Positions 1 to 11,500 of a stretch of DNA of 64,000 nucleotides are shown here, in pieces (positions within the stretch are counted from its first letter, which is position 1; each line of letters opens with the position of its first letter). Below the pieces are notes generated by a model, which worked only from the letters and a program-made list of their open reading frames with translations, was not told the origin of the DNA and searched no databases. A program made the translations under genes and the position numbers. This DNA comes from Auanema rhodensis (Eukaryota > Nematoda > Chromadorea > Rhabditida > Rhabditidae): positions 372,001-436,000 of the forward strand of contig OZ059895.1 in the NCBI GenBank assembly GCA_964057225.1, written 5' to 3'.

Positions 1-63
1 AAACGATCATAACTAATTTTTGTAATAAGCGTTTCTCAATGTAGTATAGTGCATTCGATGCGG

Positions 64-114
64 ATTTTTAAGCTGCGTCGATTTGTGTTATCAGATTTGC
101 GCTAGCTTAAAAAT
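64..114. other. Nested inverted repeat in each monomer (consensus 64-114)
   Basis: ATTTTTAAGCT (64-74) is the perfect reverse complement of AGCTTAAAAAT (104-114), an 11 bp stem. Inside it GCG (75-77) can pair with CGC (100-102), leaving T103 as a bulge, and ATCTG (81-85) can pair with CAGAT (92-96) around a 6-base loop. This could extrude as a cruciform or fold in a transcript. In this first copy the inner arm reads ATTTG, so one pair is weakened. Several monomer types break the stem without compensation: one A lost at 109-113, AAAATT at the right end, T67 to G, C73 to A, and C100 to A. Selection on this structure is therefore doubtful. Confidence 0.7.
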
Positions 115-122
115 GCACCGAG

Positions 123-153
123 ATATCAACTGATATAAGTTCACACTTATATC
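123..153. other. Two overlapping, mutually exclusive dyads (consensus 123-153)
   Basis: ATATCA (123-128) and TGATAT (131-136) form a 6 bp inverted repeat with a 2-base spacer. GATATAAGT (132-140) and ACTTATATC (145-153) form a 9 bp perfect inverted repeat with the 4-base spacer TCAC. The two share 132-136, so only one can form at a time. Most monomers keep both. A recurrent variant changes C146 to T (for example the monomers at 21851, 29225, 32034, 34492 and 36598), which turns the pair with G139 into a G-T wobble. The role is unknown; palindromic protein sites and chance in AT-rich DNA are both possible. Confidence 0.65.
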
Positions 154-260
154 CTCGATTTTCTCCCTGAAGAATTAATTTTTTCGTTGAATAACATTGT
201 CTATCGTCTTTGCCTTGAAAAAAGGAATCTAAAAACATCTACTTTTTGCTAAATTATTTT

Positions 261-297
261 GAAATGTTTCGAAAAAATTTTTGTCAAAATGTTTTTG
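261..297. other. A/T-tract block (consensus 261-297)
   Basis: The stretch holds alternating homopolymer runs: T5 (265-269), A6 (272-277) followed directly by T5 (278-282), A4 (286-289) and T5 (292-296). The 12-base sequence at 265-276, with CG at its centre, is a perfect palindrome. A-tracts of this length are known to stiffen or bend DNA and to influence nucleosome placement; that it does so here is inference. The A6 run is one of the two main length-variable spots: a seventh A is present in the monomers at 9211, 9562's predecessor types and many copies between 20798 and 35545. One family reads GAAAACA instead of GAAAAAA here, another GAAAATTTTC at 261-270. Confidence 0.6.
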
Positions 298-303
298 GAA
301 GCA

Positions 304-331
304 ATGTTGAGTGTACATGGAAACTCAACAT
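304..331. other. Highly conserved dyad with 9-bp arms (consensus 304-331)
   Basis: ATGTTGAGT (304-312) is the exact reverse complement of ACTCAACAT (323-331), with a 10 bp spacer (313-322). A second dyad overlaps it: AGTGTA (310-315) with TACACT (331-336). TGTACA (312-317) is itself palindromic. This is the least variable part of the monomer. By eye I found only a few changes in 182 copies: position 309 G to A in the monomers at 2107 and 3947, 321 A to T at 1023, 332 A to G at 5682 and 6735, 317 A to G at 9176, and 316 C to T at 44283. Arms two half-turns apart would suit a dimeric DNA-binding protein; no such protein can be named from the sequence. Confidence 0.7.
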
Positions 332-2106
332 ACACTAATGCATCATTTTTCAAACGATCATAACTAATTTGTGTATTAAGCGTTTCTCGATGTAGTATAG
401 TGCATTCGATGCGGATTTTTAAGCTGCGTCGATCTGTGTTATCAGATTTGCGCTAGCTTAAAAATGCACCGAGATATCAACTGATATAAGTTCACACTTA
501 TATCCTCGATTTTCACCCTGAAGAATTAATTTTTTCGTTGAATAACATTGTCTATCGTCTTTGCCTTGAAAAATGGAATCTAAAAACATCTACTTTTTGC
601 TAAATTATTTTGAAATTTTTCGAAAAAATCTTTGTCAAAATGTTTTTGGAAGCAATGTTGAGTGTACATGGAAACTCAACATACACTAATGCATCATTTT
701 TCAAACGATCATAACTAATTTTTGTATTAAGCGTTTCTCAATGTAGTATAGTGCATTCGATGCGGATTTTTAAGCTGCGTCGATTTGTGTTATCAGATTT
801 GCGCTAGCTTAAAAATGCACCGAGATATCAACTGATATAAGTTCACACTTATATCCTCGATTTTCACCCTGAAGAATTAATTTTTTCGTTGAATAACATT
901 GTCCATCGTCTTTGCCTTGAAAAAACGAATCTAAAAACATCTACTTTTTGCTAAACTATTTTGAAATTTTTCGAAAAAATTTTTGTCAAAATGTTTTTGG
1001 AAGCAATGTTGAGTGTACATGGTAACTCAACATACACTAATGCATCAGTTTTCAAACGATCATAACTAATTTTTGTATTAAGCGTTTCTCAATGTAGTAT
1101 AGTGCATTCGATGCGGATTTTTAAGCTGCGTCGATCTGTGTTATCAGATTTGCGCTAGCTTAAAAATGCACCGAGATATCAACTGATATAAGTTCACACT
1201 TATATCCTCGATTTTCACCCTGAAGAATTAATTTTTTTGTTGAATAACATTGTCTATCGTCTTTGCCTTGAAAAATGAAATCTAAAAACATCTACTTTTT
1301 GCTAAATTATTTTGAAATTTTTCGAAAAAATTTTTGTCAAAATGTTTTTGGAAGCAATGTTGAGTGTACATGGAAACTCAACATACACTAATGCATCATT
1401 TTTCAAACGATCATAACTAATTTTTGTATTGAGCGTTTCTCAATGTAGTATAGTGCATTCGATGCGGATTTTTAAGCTGCGTCGATTTGTGTTATCAGAT
1501 TTGCGCTAGCTTAAAAATGCACCGAGATATCAACTGATATAAGTTCACACTTATATCCTCGATTTTCTCCCTGAAGAATTAATTTTTTCGTTGAATAACA
1601 TTGTCCATCGTCTTTGCCTTGAAAAAAGGAATCTAAAAACATCTACTTTTTGCTAAATTATTCTGAAATGTTTCGAAAAAATTTTTGTCAAAATGTTTTT
1701 GGAAGCAATGTTGAGTGTACATGGAAACTCAACATACACTAATGCATCATTTTTCAAACGATCATAACTAATTTGTGTATTAAGCGTTTCTCAATGTAGT
1801 ATAGTGCATTCGATGCGGATTTTTAAGCTGCGTCGATCTGTGTTATCAAATTTGCGCTAGCTTAAAAATGCACCGAGATATCAACTGATATAAGTTCACA
1901 CTTATATCCTCGATTTTCACCCTGAAGAATTAATTTTTTCGTTGAATAACATTGTCTATCGTCTTTGCCTTGAAAAATGGAATCTAAAAACATCTATTTT
2001 TTGCTAAATTATTTTGAAATTTTTCGAAAAAATTTTTGTCAAAATGTTTTTGGAAGCAATGTTGAGTGTACATGGAAACTCAACATACACTAATGCATCA
2101 TTTTTC

Positions 2107-5100
2107 AAACGATCATAACTAATTTTTGTATTAAGCGTTTCCCAATGTAGTATAGTGCATTCGATGCGAATTTTTAAGCTGCGTCGATCTGTGTTATCAG
2201 ATTTGCGCTAACTTAAAAATGCACCGAGACATCAACTGATATAAGTTTACACTTATATCCTCGATTTTCACCCTGAAGAATTAATTTTTTCGTTGAATAA
2301 CATCGTCCATCGTCTTTGCCTTGAAAAAAGGAATCTAAAAACATCTACTTTTTGCTAAATTATTTTGAAATTTTTCGAAAAAATTTTTGTCAAAATGTTT
2401 TTGGAAGCAATGTTAAGTGTACATGGAAACTCAACATACACTAATGCATCATTTTTCAAACGATCATAACTAATTTTTGTATTAAGCGTTTCTCACTGTA
2501 GTATAGTGCATTCGATGCGGATTTTTAAGCTGCGTCGATCTGTGTTATCAGATTTGCGCTAGCTAAAAAATGCACCGAGATATCAACTGATATAAGTTCA
2601 CACTTATATCCTCGATTTTCACCCTGAAGAATTATTTTTTTCGTTGAATAACATTGTCCATCGTCTTTGCCTTGAAAAATGGAATCTAAAAACATCTACT
2701 TTTTGCTAAATTATTTTGAAATTTTTCGAAAAAATTTTTGTCAAAATGTTTTTGGAAGCAATGTTGAGTGTACATGGAAACTCAACATACACTAATGCAT
2801 CATTTTTCAAACGATCGTAACTAATTTTTGTATTAAGCGTTTCTCAATGTAGTATAGTGCACTCGATGCGGATTTTTAAGCTGCGTCAATCTGTGTTATC
2901 AGATTTGCGCTAGCTTAAAAATGCACCGAGATATCAACTGATATAAGTTCACACTTATATCCTCGATTTTCAACCTGAAGAAATAATTTTTTCGTTGAAT
3001 AACATTGTCCATCGTTTTTGCCTTGAAAAAAGGAATCTAAAAACATCTACTTTTTGCTAAATTATTTTGAAATTTTTTGAAAACATTTTTGTCAAAATGT
3101 TTTTGGAAGCAATGTTGAGTGTACATGGAAACTCAACATACACTAATGCATCATTTTTCAAACGATCATAACTAATTTTTGTATTAAGCGTTTCTCAATG
3201 TAGTATAGTGCATTCGATGCGGATTTTTAAGCTGCGTCGATCTGTGTTATCAGATTTGCGCTAGCTTAAAAATGCACCGAGATATCAACTGATATAAGTT
3301 CACACTTATATCCTCGATTTTCACCCTGAAGAATTAATTTTTTCGTTGAATAACATTGTCTATCGTCTTTGCCTTGAAAAATGGAATCTAAAAACATCTA
3401 CTTTTTGCTAAATTATTTTGAAATTTTTCGAAAAAATTTTTGTCAAAATGTTTTTGGAAGCAATGTTGAGTGTACATGGAAACTCAACATACACTAATGC
3501 ATCATTTTTCAAACGATCATAACAAATTTTTGTATTAAGCGTTTCTCAATGTAGTATAGTGCATTCGATGCGGATTTTTAAGCTGCGTCGATCTGTGTTA
3601 TCAGATTTGCGCTAGCTTAAAAATGCACCGAGATATCAACTGATATAAGTTCACACTTATATCCTCAATTTTCACCCTGAAGAATTAATTTTTTCGTTGA
3701 ATAACATTGTCTATCGTCTTTGCCTTGAAAAATGGAATCTAAAAACATCTACTTTTTGCTAAATTATTTTGAAATTTTTCGAAAAAATTTTTGTCAAAAT
3801 GTTTTTGGAAGCAATGTTGAGTGTACATGGAAACTCAACATACACTAATGCATCATTTTTCAAACGATCATATTTTTGTCAAAATGTTTTTGGAAGCAAT
3901 GTTGAGTGTACATGGAAACTCAACATACACTAATGCATCATTTTTCAAACGATCATAACTAATTTTTGTATTAAGCGTTTCTCAATGTAGTATAGTGCAT
4001 TCGATGCGAATTTTTAAGCTGCGTCGATCTGTGTTATCAGATTTGCGCTAACTTAAAAATGCACCGAGACATCAACTGATATAAGTTCACACTTATATCC
4101 TCGATTTTCACCCTGAAGAATTAATTTTTTCGTTGAATAACATCGTCCATCGTCTTTGCCTTGAAAAAAGGAATCTAAAAACATCTACTTTTTGCTAAAT
4201 TATTTTGAAATTTTTCGAAAAAATTTTTGTCAAAATGTTTTTGGAAGCAATGTTAAGTGTACATGGAAACTCAACATACACTAATGCATCATTTTTCAAA
4301 CGATCATAACTAATTTTTGTATTAAGCGTTTCTCAATGTAGTATAGTGCATTCGATGCGGATTTTTAAGCTGCGTCGATCTGTGTTATCAGATTTGCGCT
4401 AGCTAAAAAATGCACCGAGATATCAACTGATATAAGTTCACACTTATATCCTCGATTTTCACCCTGAAGAATTATTTTTTTCGTTGAATAACATTGTCCA
4501 TCGTCTTTGCCTTGAAAAATGGAATCTAAAAACATCTACTTTTTGCTGAATTATTTTGAAATTTTTCGAAAAAATTTTTGTCAAAATGTTTTTGGAAGCA
4601 ATGTTGAGTGTACATGGAAACTCAACATACACTAATGCATCATTTTTCAAACGATCATAACTAATTTTTGTATTAAGCGTTTCTCAATGTAGTATAGTGC
4701 ACTCGATGCGGATTTTTAAGCTGCGTCAATCTGTGTTATCAGATTTGCGCTAGCTTAAAAATGCACCGAGATATCAACTGATATAAGTTCACACTTATAT
4801 CCTCGATTTTCAACCTGAAGAAATAATTTTTTCGTTGAATAACATTGTCCATCGTCTTTGCCTTGAAAAAAGGAATCTAAAAACATCTACTTTTTGCTAA
4901 ATTATTCTGAAATTTTTTGAAAACATTTTTGTCAAAATGTTTTTGGAAGCAATGTTGAGTGTACATGGAAACTCAACATACACTAATGCATCATTTTTCA
5001 AACGATCATAACTAATTTTTGTATTAAGCGTTTCTCAATGTAGTATAGTGCATTCGATGCGGATTTTTAAGCTGCGTCGATCTGTGTTATCAGATTTGCG

Positions 5101-5350
5101 CTAGCTTAAAAATGCACCGAGATATCAACTGATATAAGTTCACACTTATATCCTCGATTTTCACCCTGAAGAATTAATTTTTTCGTTGAATAACATTGTC
5201 TATCGTCTTTGCCTTGAAAAATGGAATCTAAAAACATCTACTTTTTGCTAAATTATTTTGAAATTTTTCGAAAAAATTTTTGTCAAAATGTTTTTGGAAG
5301 CAATGTTGAGTGTACATGGAAACTCAACATACACTAATGCATCATTTTTC
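2107..5350. repeat. 4-monomer block copied across the truncated monomer
   Basis: The monomers at 2107, 2458, 2809 and 3160 are matched in order by those at 3947, 4298, 4649 and 5000 (offset 1840 bp, five monomers plus 85 bp). Shared private markers: GCGAATTTTT, GCTAACTT, GAGACATC and GTTAAGTGT in the first; GCTAAAAAATGC in the second; GCACTCG, GCGTCAATC and AACCTGAAGAAAT in the third. The copies differ at a handful of sites, for example TCCCAATG against TCTCAATG and CGATCGTAAC against CGATCATAAC. The fifth monomer of the first set (3511) is not matched by the monomer at 5351, so the array changed again after the duplication. Confidence 0.75.
3862..3946. repeat. Truncated 85-bp monomer, the only out-of-register break
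   Basis: The first 10 bases of a monomer (consensus 1-10) are joined directly to consensus 277-351, so consensus 11-276 (266 bp) is missing. The join is at 3871/3872 with a one-base (A) ambiguity, so there is essentially no homology at the breakpoint. Every other length change in the window is a single base. The fragment sits exactly between the two copies of the 4-monomer block (2107-3510 and 3947-5350), so the same event may have produced the tandem duplication by joining position 3871 to the equivalent of 2032. That reading is inference; a plain internal deletion would look the same. Confidence 0.9.
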
Positions 5351-7456
5351 AAACGATCATAACTAATTTTTGTAATAAGCGTTTCTCAATGTAGTATAGT
5401 GCATTCGATGCGGATTTTTAAGCTGCGTCGATCTGTGTTATCAGATTTGCGCTAGCTTAAAAATGCACCGAGATATCAACTGATATAAGTTCACACTTAT
5501 ATCCTCGATTTTCACCCTGAAGAATTATTTTTTTCGTTGAATAACAATGTCCATCGTCCTTGCCTTGAAAAATGGAATCTAAAAACATCTACTTTTTGCT
5601 AAATTATTTTGAAATTTTTCGAAAAAATTTTTGTCAAAATGTTTTTGGAAGCAATGTTGAGTGTACATGGAAACTCAACATGCACTAATGCATCATTTTT
5701 CAAACGATCATAACTAATTTTTGTATTAAGCGTTTCTCAATGTAGTATAGTGCATTCGATGCGGATTTTTAAGCTGCGTCGATCTGTGTTATCAGATTTG
5801 CGCTAGCTTAAAAATGCACCGAGATATCAACTGATATAAGTTCACACTTATATCCTCGATTTTCACCCTGAAGAATTATTTTTTTCGTTGAATAACATTG
5901 TCCATCGTCCTTGCCTTGAAAAATGAAATCTAAAAACATCTACTTTTTGCTAAATTATTCTGAAATTTTTTGAAAACATTTTTGTCAAAATGTTTTTGGA
6001 AGCAATGTTGAGTGTACATGGAAACTCAACATACACTAATGCATCATTTTTCAAACGATCATAACTAATTTTTGTATTAAGCGTTTCTCAATGTAGTATA
6101 GTGCATTCGATGCGGATTTTTAAGATGCGTCGATTTGCGTTATCAGATTTGCGCTAGCTTAAAAATGCACCGAGATATCAACTGATATAAGTTCACACTT
6201 ATATCCTCGATTTTCACCCTGAAGAATTAATTTTTTCGTTGAATAACATTGTCTATCGTCTTTGCCTTGAAAAATGGAATCTAAAAACATCTACTTTTTG
6301 CTAAATTATTTTGAAATTTTTCGAAAAAATTTTTGTCAAAATGTTTTTGGAAGCAATGTTGAGTGTACATGGAAACTCAACATACACTAATGCATCATTT
6401 TTCAAACGATCATAACTAATTTTTGTAATAAGCGTTTCTCAATGTAGTATAGTGCATTCGATGCGGATTTTTAAGCTGCGTCGATCTGTGTTATCAGATT
6501 TGCGCTAGCTTAAAAATGCACCGAGATATCAACTGATATAAGTTCACACTTATATCCTCGATTTTCACCCTGAAGAATTATTTTTTTCGTTGAATAACAA
6601 TGTCCATCGTCCTTGCCTTGAAAAATGGAATCTAAAAACATCTACTTTTTGCTAAATTATTTTGAAATTTTTCGAAAAAATTTTTGTCAAAATGTTTTTG
6701 GAAGCAATGTTGAGTGTACATGGAAACTCAACATGCACTAATGCATCATTTTTCAAACGATCATAACTAATTTTTGTATTAAGCGTTTCTCAATGTAGTA
6801 TAGTGCATTCGATGCGGATTTTTAAGCTGCGTCGATCTGTGTTATCAGATTTGCGCTAGCTTAAAAATGCACCGAGATATCAACTGATATAAGTTCACAC
6901 TTATATCCTCGATTTTCACCCTGAAGAATTATTTTTTTCGTTGAATAACATTGTCCATCGTCCTTGCCTTGAAAAATGAAATCTAAAAACATCTACTTTT
7001 TGCTAAATTATTCTGAAATTTTTTGAAAACATTTTTGTCAAAATGTTTTTGGAAGCAATGTTGAGTGTACATGGAAACTCAACATACACTAATGCATCAT
7101 TTTTCAAACGATCATAACTAATTTTTGTATTAAGCGTTTCTCAATGTAGTATAGTGCATTCGATGCGGATTTTTAAGATGCGTCGATTTGCGTTATCAGA
7201 TTTGCGCTAGCTTAAAAATGCACCGAGATATCAACTGATATAAGTTCACACTTATATCCTCGATTTTCACCCTGAAGAATTAATTTTTTCGTTGAATAAC
7301 ATTGTCCATCGTCTTTGCCTTGAAAAAAGGAATCTAAAAACATCTACTTTTTGCTAAATTATTTTGAAATTTTTCGAAAAAATTTTTGTCAAAATGTTTT
7401 TGGAAGCAATGTTGAGTGTACATGGAAACTCAACATACACTAATGCATCATTTTTC
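5351..7456. repeat. 3-monomer HOR, two copies (1053 bp)
   Basis: Monomers at 5351, 5702 and 6053 are repeated at 6404, 6755 and 7106. Private markers: GTAATAAG, AACAATGTCC and AACATGCACT in the first; ATGAAATC with TTCTGAAATTTTTTG in the second; AAGATGCG and GATTTGCG in the third. Identity appears complete up to consensus 201 of the third monomer and then breaks: 6254 onward reads CTATCG with AAAATGG, while 7307 onward reads CCATCG with AAAAAAGG. The duplication or a later exchange therefore ended inside the third monomer. Confidence 0.75.
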
Positions 7457-8509
7457 AAACGATCATAACTAATTTTTGTATTGAGCGTTTCTCAATGTAG
7501 TATAGTGCATTCGATGCGGATTTTTAAGCTGCGTCGATCTGTGTTATCAGATTTGCGCTAGCTTAAAAATGCACCGAGATATCAACTGATATAAGTTCAC
7601 ACTTATATCCTCGATTTTCACCCTGAAGAATTAATTTTTTTGTTGAATAACATTGTCTATCGTCTTTGCCTTGAAAAATGAAATCTAAAAACATGTACTT
7701 TTTGCTAAATTATTTTGAAATTTTTCGAAAAAATTTTTGTCAAAATGTTTTTGGAAGCAATGTTGAGTGTACATGGAAACTCAACATACACTAATGCATC
7801 ATTTTTCAAACGATCATAACTAATTTTTGTATTAAGCGTTTCTCAATGTAGTATAGTGCATTCGATGCGGATTTTTAAGCTGCGTCGATCTGTGTTATCA
7901 GATTTGCGCTAGCTTAAAAATGCACCGAGATATCAACTGATATAAGTTCACACTTATATCCTCGATTTTCACCCTGAAGAATTATTTTTTTCGTTGAATA
8001 ACATTGTCCATCGTCCTTGCCTTGAAAAATGGAATCTAAAAACATCTACTTTTCGCTAAATTATTCTGAAATTTTTTGAAAACATTTTTGTCAAAATGTT
8101 TTTGGAAGCAATGTTGAGTGTACATGGAAACTCAACATACACTAATGCATCATTTTTCAAACGATCATAACTATATTTTGTATTAAACGTTTCTCAATGT
8201 AGTATAGTGCATTCGATGCGGATTTTTAAGCTGCGTCGATCTGTGATATCAGATTTGCGCTAGCTTAAAAATGCACCGAGATATCAACTGATATAAGTTC
8301 ACACTTATATCCTCGATTTTCTCCCTGAAGAATTAATTTTTTCGTTGAATAACATTGTCCATCGTCTTCGCCTTAAAAAAAGGAATCTAAAAACATCTAC
8401 TTTTTGCTAAATTATTCTGAAATTTTTTGAAAACATTTTTGTCAAAATGTTTTTGGAAGCAATGTTGAGTGTACATGGAAACTCAACATACACTAATGCA
8501 TCATTTTTC

Positions 8510-11500
8510 AAACGATCATAACTAATTTTTGTATTAAGCGTTTCTCAATGTAGTATAGTGCATTCGATGCGGATTTTTAAGCTGCGTCGATCTGTGTTAT
8601 CAGATTTGCGCTAGCTTAAAAATGCACCGAGATATCAACTGATATAAGTTCACACTTATATCCTCGATTTTCACCCTGAAGAATTATTTTTTTCGTTGAA
8701 TAACATTGTCCATCGTCCTTGCCTTGAAAAATGGAATCTAAAAACATCTACTTTTTGCTAAATTATTTTGAAATTTTTGGAAAAACTTTTGTCAAAATGT
8801 TTTTGGAAGCAATGTTGAGTGTACATGGAAACTCAACATACACTAATGCATCATTTTTCAAACGATCATAACTAATTTTTGTATTAAGCGTTTCTCAATG
8901 TAGTATAGTGCATTCGATGCGGATTTTTAAGCTGCGTCGATCTGTGTTATCAGATTTGCGCTAGCTTAAAAATGCACCGAGATATCAACTGATATAAGTT
9001 CACACTTATATCCTCGATTTTCACCCTGAAGAATTATTTTTTTCGTTGAATAACATTGTCCATCGTCCTTGCCTTGAAAAATGGAATCTAAAAACATCTA
9101 CTTTTTGCTAAATTATTTTGAAATTTTTCGAAAAAATTTTTGTCAAAATGTTTTTGGAAGCAATGTTGAGTGTACGTGGAAACTCAACATACACTAATGC
9201 ATCATTTTTCAAACGATCATAACTAATTTTTGTATCAAGCGTTTCTCAATGTAGTATAGTGCATTCGATGCGGATTTTTAAGCTGCGTCGATCTGTGTTA
9301 TCAGATTTGCGCTAGCTTAAAATGCACCGAGATATCAACTGATATAAGTTCACACTTATATCCTCGATTTTCACCCTGAAGAATTAATTTTTTCGTTGAA
9401 TAACATTGTCCATCGTCTTTGCCTTGAAAAAAGGAATCTAAAAACATCTACTTTTTGCTAAATTATTTTGAAATTTTTCGAAAAAAATTTTTGTCAAAAT
9501 GTTTTTGGAAGCAATGTTGAGTGTACATGGAAACTCAACATACACTAATGCATCATTTTTCAAACGATCATAACTACTTTTTGTATCAAGCGTTTCTCAA
9601 TGTAGTATAGTGCATTCGATGCGGATTTTTAAGCTGCGTCGATCTGTGTTATCAGATTTGCGCTAGCTTAAAAATGCACCGAGATATCAACTGATATAAG
9701 TTCACTCTTATATCCTCGATTTTCACCCTGAAGAATTAATTTTTTCGTTGAATAACATTGTCCATCGTCTTTGCCTTGAAAAAAGGAATCTAAAAACATC
9801 TACTTTTTGCTAAATTATTTTGAAATTTTTCGAAAAAATTTTTGTCAAAATGTTTTTGGAAGCAATGTTGAGTGTACATGGAAACTCAACATACACTAAT
9901 GCATCATTTTTCAAACGATCATAACTAATTTTTGTATTAAGCGTTTCTCAATGTAGTATAGTGCATTCGATGCGGATTTTTAAGCTGCGTCGATCTGTGT
10001 TATCAGATTTGCGCTAGCTTAAAAATGCACCGAGATATCAACTGATATAAGTTCACACTTATATCCTCGATTTTCACCCTGAAGAATTATTTTTTTCGTT
10101 GAATAACATTGTCCATCTTCCTTGCCTTGAAAAATGGAATCTAAAAACACCTACTTTTTGCTAAATTATTTTGAAATTTTTCGAAAAAATTTTTGTCAAA
10201 ATGTTTTTGGAAGCAATGTTGAGTGTACATGGAAACTCAACATACACTAATGCATCATTTTTCAAACGATCATAACTAATTTTTGTATTAAGCGTTTCTC
10301 AATGTAGTATAGTGCACTCGATGCGGATTTTTAAGCTGCGTCGATCTGTGTTATCAGATTTGCGCTAGCTTAAAAATGCACCGAGATATCAACTGATATA
10401 AGTTCACACTTATATCCTCGATTTTCACCCTGAAGAATTAATTTTTTTGTTGAATAACATTGTCTATCGTCTTTGCCTTGAAAAATGAAATCTAAAAACA
10501 TCTACTTTTTGCTAAATTATTTTGAAATTTTTCGAAAAAATTTTTGTCAAAATGTTTTTGGAAGCAATGTTGAGTGTACATGGAAACTCAACATACACTA
10601 ATGCATCATTTTTCAAACGATCATAACTAATTTTTGTATTAAGCGTTTCTCAATGTAGTATAGTGCATTCGATGCGGATTTTTAAGCTGCGTCGATCTGT
10701 GTTATCAGATTTGCGCTAGCTTAAAAATGCACCGAGATATCAACTGATATAAGTTCACACTTATATCCTCGATTTTCACCCTGAAGAATTATTTTTTTCG
10801 TTGAATAACATTGTCCATCGTCCTTGCCTTGAAAAATGGAATCTAAAAACATCTACTTTTTGCTAAATTATTCTGAAATTTTTTGAAAACATTTTTGTCA
10901 AAATGTTTTTGGAAGCAATGTTGAGTGTACATGGAAACTCAACATACACTAATGCATCATTTTTCAAACGATCATAACTATATTTTGTATTAAACGTTTC
11001 TCAATGTAGTATAGTGCATTCGATGCGGATTTTTAAGCTGCGTCGATCTGTGTTATCAGATTTGCGCTAGCTTAAAATTGCACCGAGATATCAACTGATA
11101 TAAGTTCACACTTATATCCTCGATTTTCTCCCTGAAGAATTAATTTTTTCGTTGAATAACATTGTCCATCGTCTTCGCCTTGAAAAAAGGAATCTAAAAA
11201 CATCTACTTTTTGCTAAATTATTCTGAAATTTTTTGAAAACATTTTTGTCAAAATGTTTTTGGAAGCAATGTTGAGTGTACATGGAAACTCAACATACAC
11301 TAATGCATCATTTTTCAAACGATCATAACTATATTTTGTATTAAGCGTTTCTCAATGTAGTATAGTGCATTCGATGCGGATTTTTAAGCTGCGTCGATCT
11401 GTGTTATCAGATTTGCGCTAGCTTAAAAATGCACCGAGATATCAACTGATATAAGTTCACACTTATATCCTCGATTTTCACCCTGAAGAATTAATTTTTT

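Larger units (their letters stand above)
1..351. repeat. First full monomer; reference for consensus coordinates
   Basis: This monomer begins exactly at base 1 in the register used here, so its window positions equal consensus positions. Landmarks: conserved start (1-10); variable block 11-30; GC-richer dyad (64-114); overlapping dyads (123-136 and 132-153); variable block 156-225 with the T-run before CGTTG; A/T-tract block (261-297); conserved dyad (304-331); ATGCAT palindrome (338-343). It differs from the majority type by GTAATAAG at 22-29, T instead of C at 83, CTCCCTG instead of CACCCTG, and GAAATGTTTCG near 261-271. The register is arbitrary; where the true array begins is not visible. 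Confidence 0.95.
1..2106. repeat. 4-monomer spacing HOR: 1-702 copied at 1405-2106
   Basis: The monomer pair at 1 and 352 recurs, slightly diverged, at 1405 and 1756. Shared markers: T at consensus 83, CTCCCTG and GAAATGTTTCG in the first monomer of each pair (near 264 and 1668), and AATTTGTG in the second. The two intervening monomers (703 and 1054) do not match the ones after 2106, so the repeated segment is two monomers with a 1404 bp (4-monomer) offset. The monomers at 1, 703 and 1405 are the only ones I saw with the CGATTTGTG form, apart from the CGATTTGCG copies at 6053 and 7106. Confidence 0.6.

Noticed and set aside
167-173. CTGAAGA matching the hammerhead ribozyme CUGANGA core
   Set aside because: No stem II followed by GAAA and no matching stem III and cleavage triplet could be arranged around it. 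Hammerheads are known in some satellites, so a covariance-model search would be the proper test.
183-197. CENP-B-box-like TTCG...A pattern
   Set aside because: TTCG and the A at the right distance are present, but the required CGGG is ACAT here, and several types alter the TTCG itself (TTTG, TTAG). Not a CENP-B box by sequence.
231-271. Resemblance of the ACTTTTTGC plus AAATTTTTCG stretch to Drosophila 1.688 (359-bp) satellite
   Set aside because: The match is short, AT-rich and recalled from memory; the rest of the monomer does not obviously align. An actual alignment to the 1.688 and other insect satellites would be needed before claiming kinship.
3862-3946. Insertion of a mobile element at the truncated monomer
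   Set aside because: Only satellite sequence is present on both sides of the join; there are no terminal repeats, target-site duplication or foreign bases.
4459-4650. Minus-strand open frame of 63 codons as a possible gene
   Set aside because: It lies wholly inside repeated satellite sequence, is closed by a TAG in neighbouring copies, depends on a single G at 4548, and its translation has no recognisable domain.
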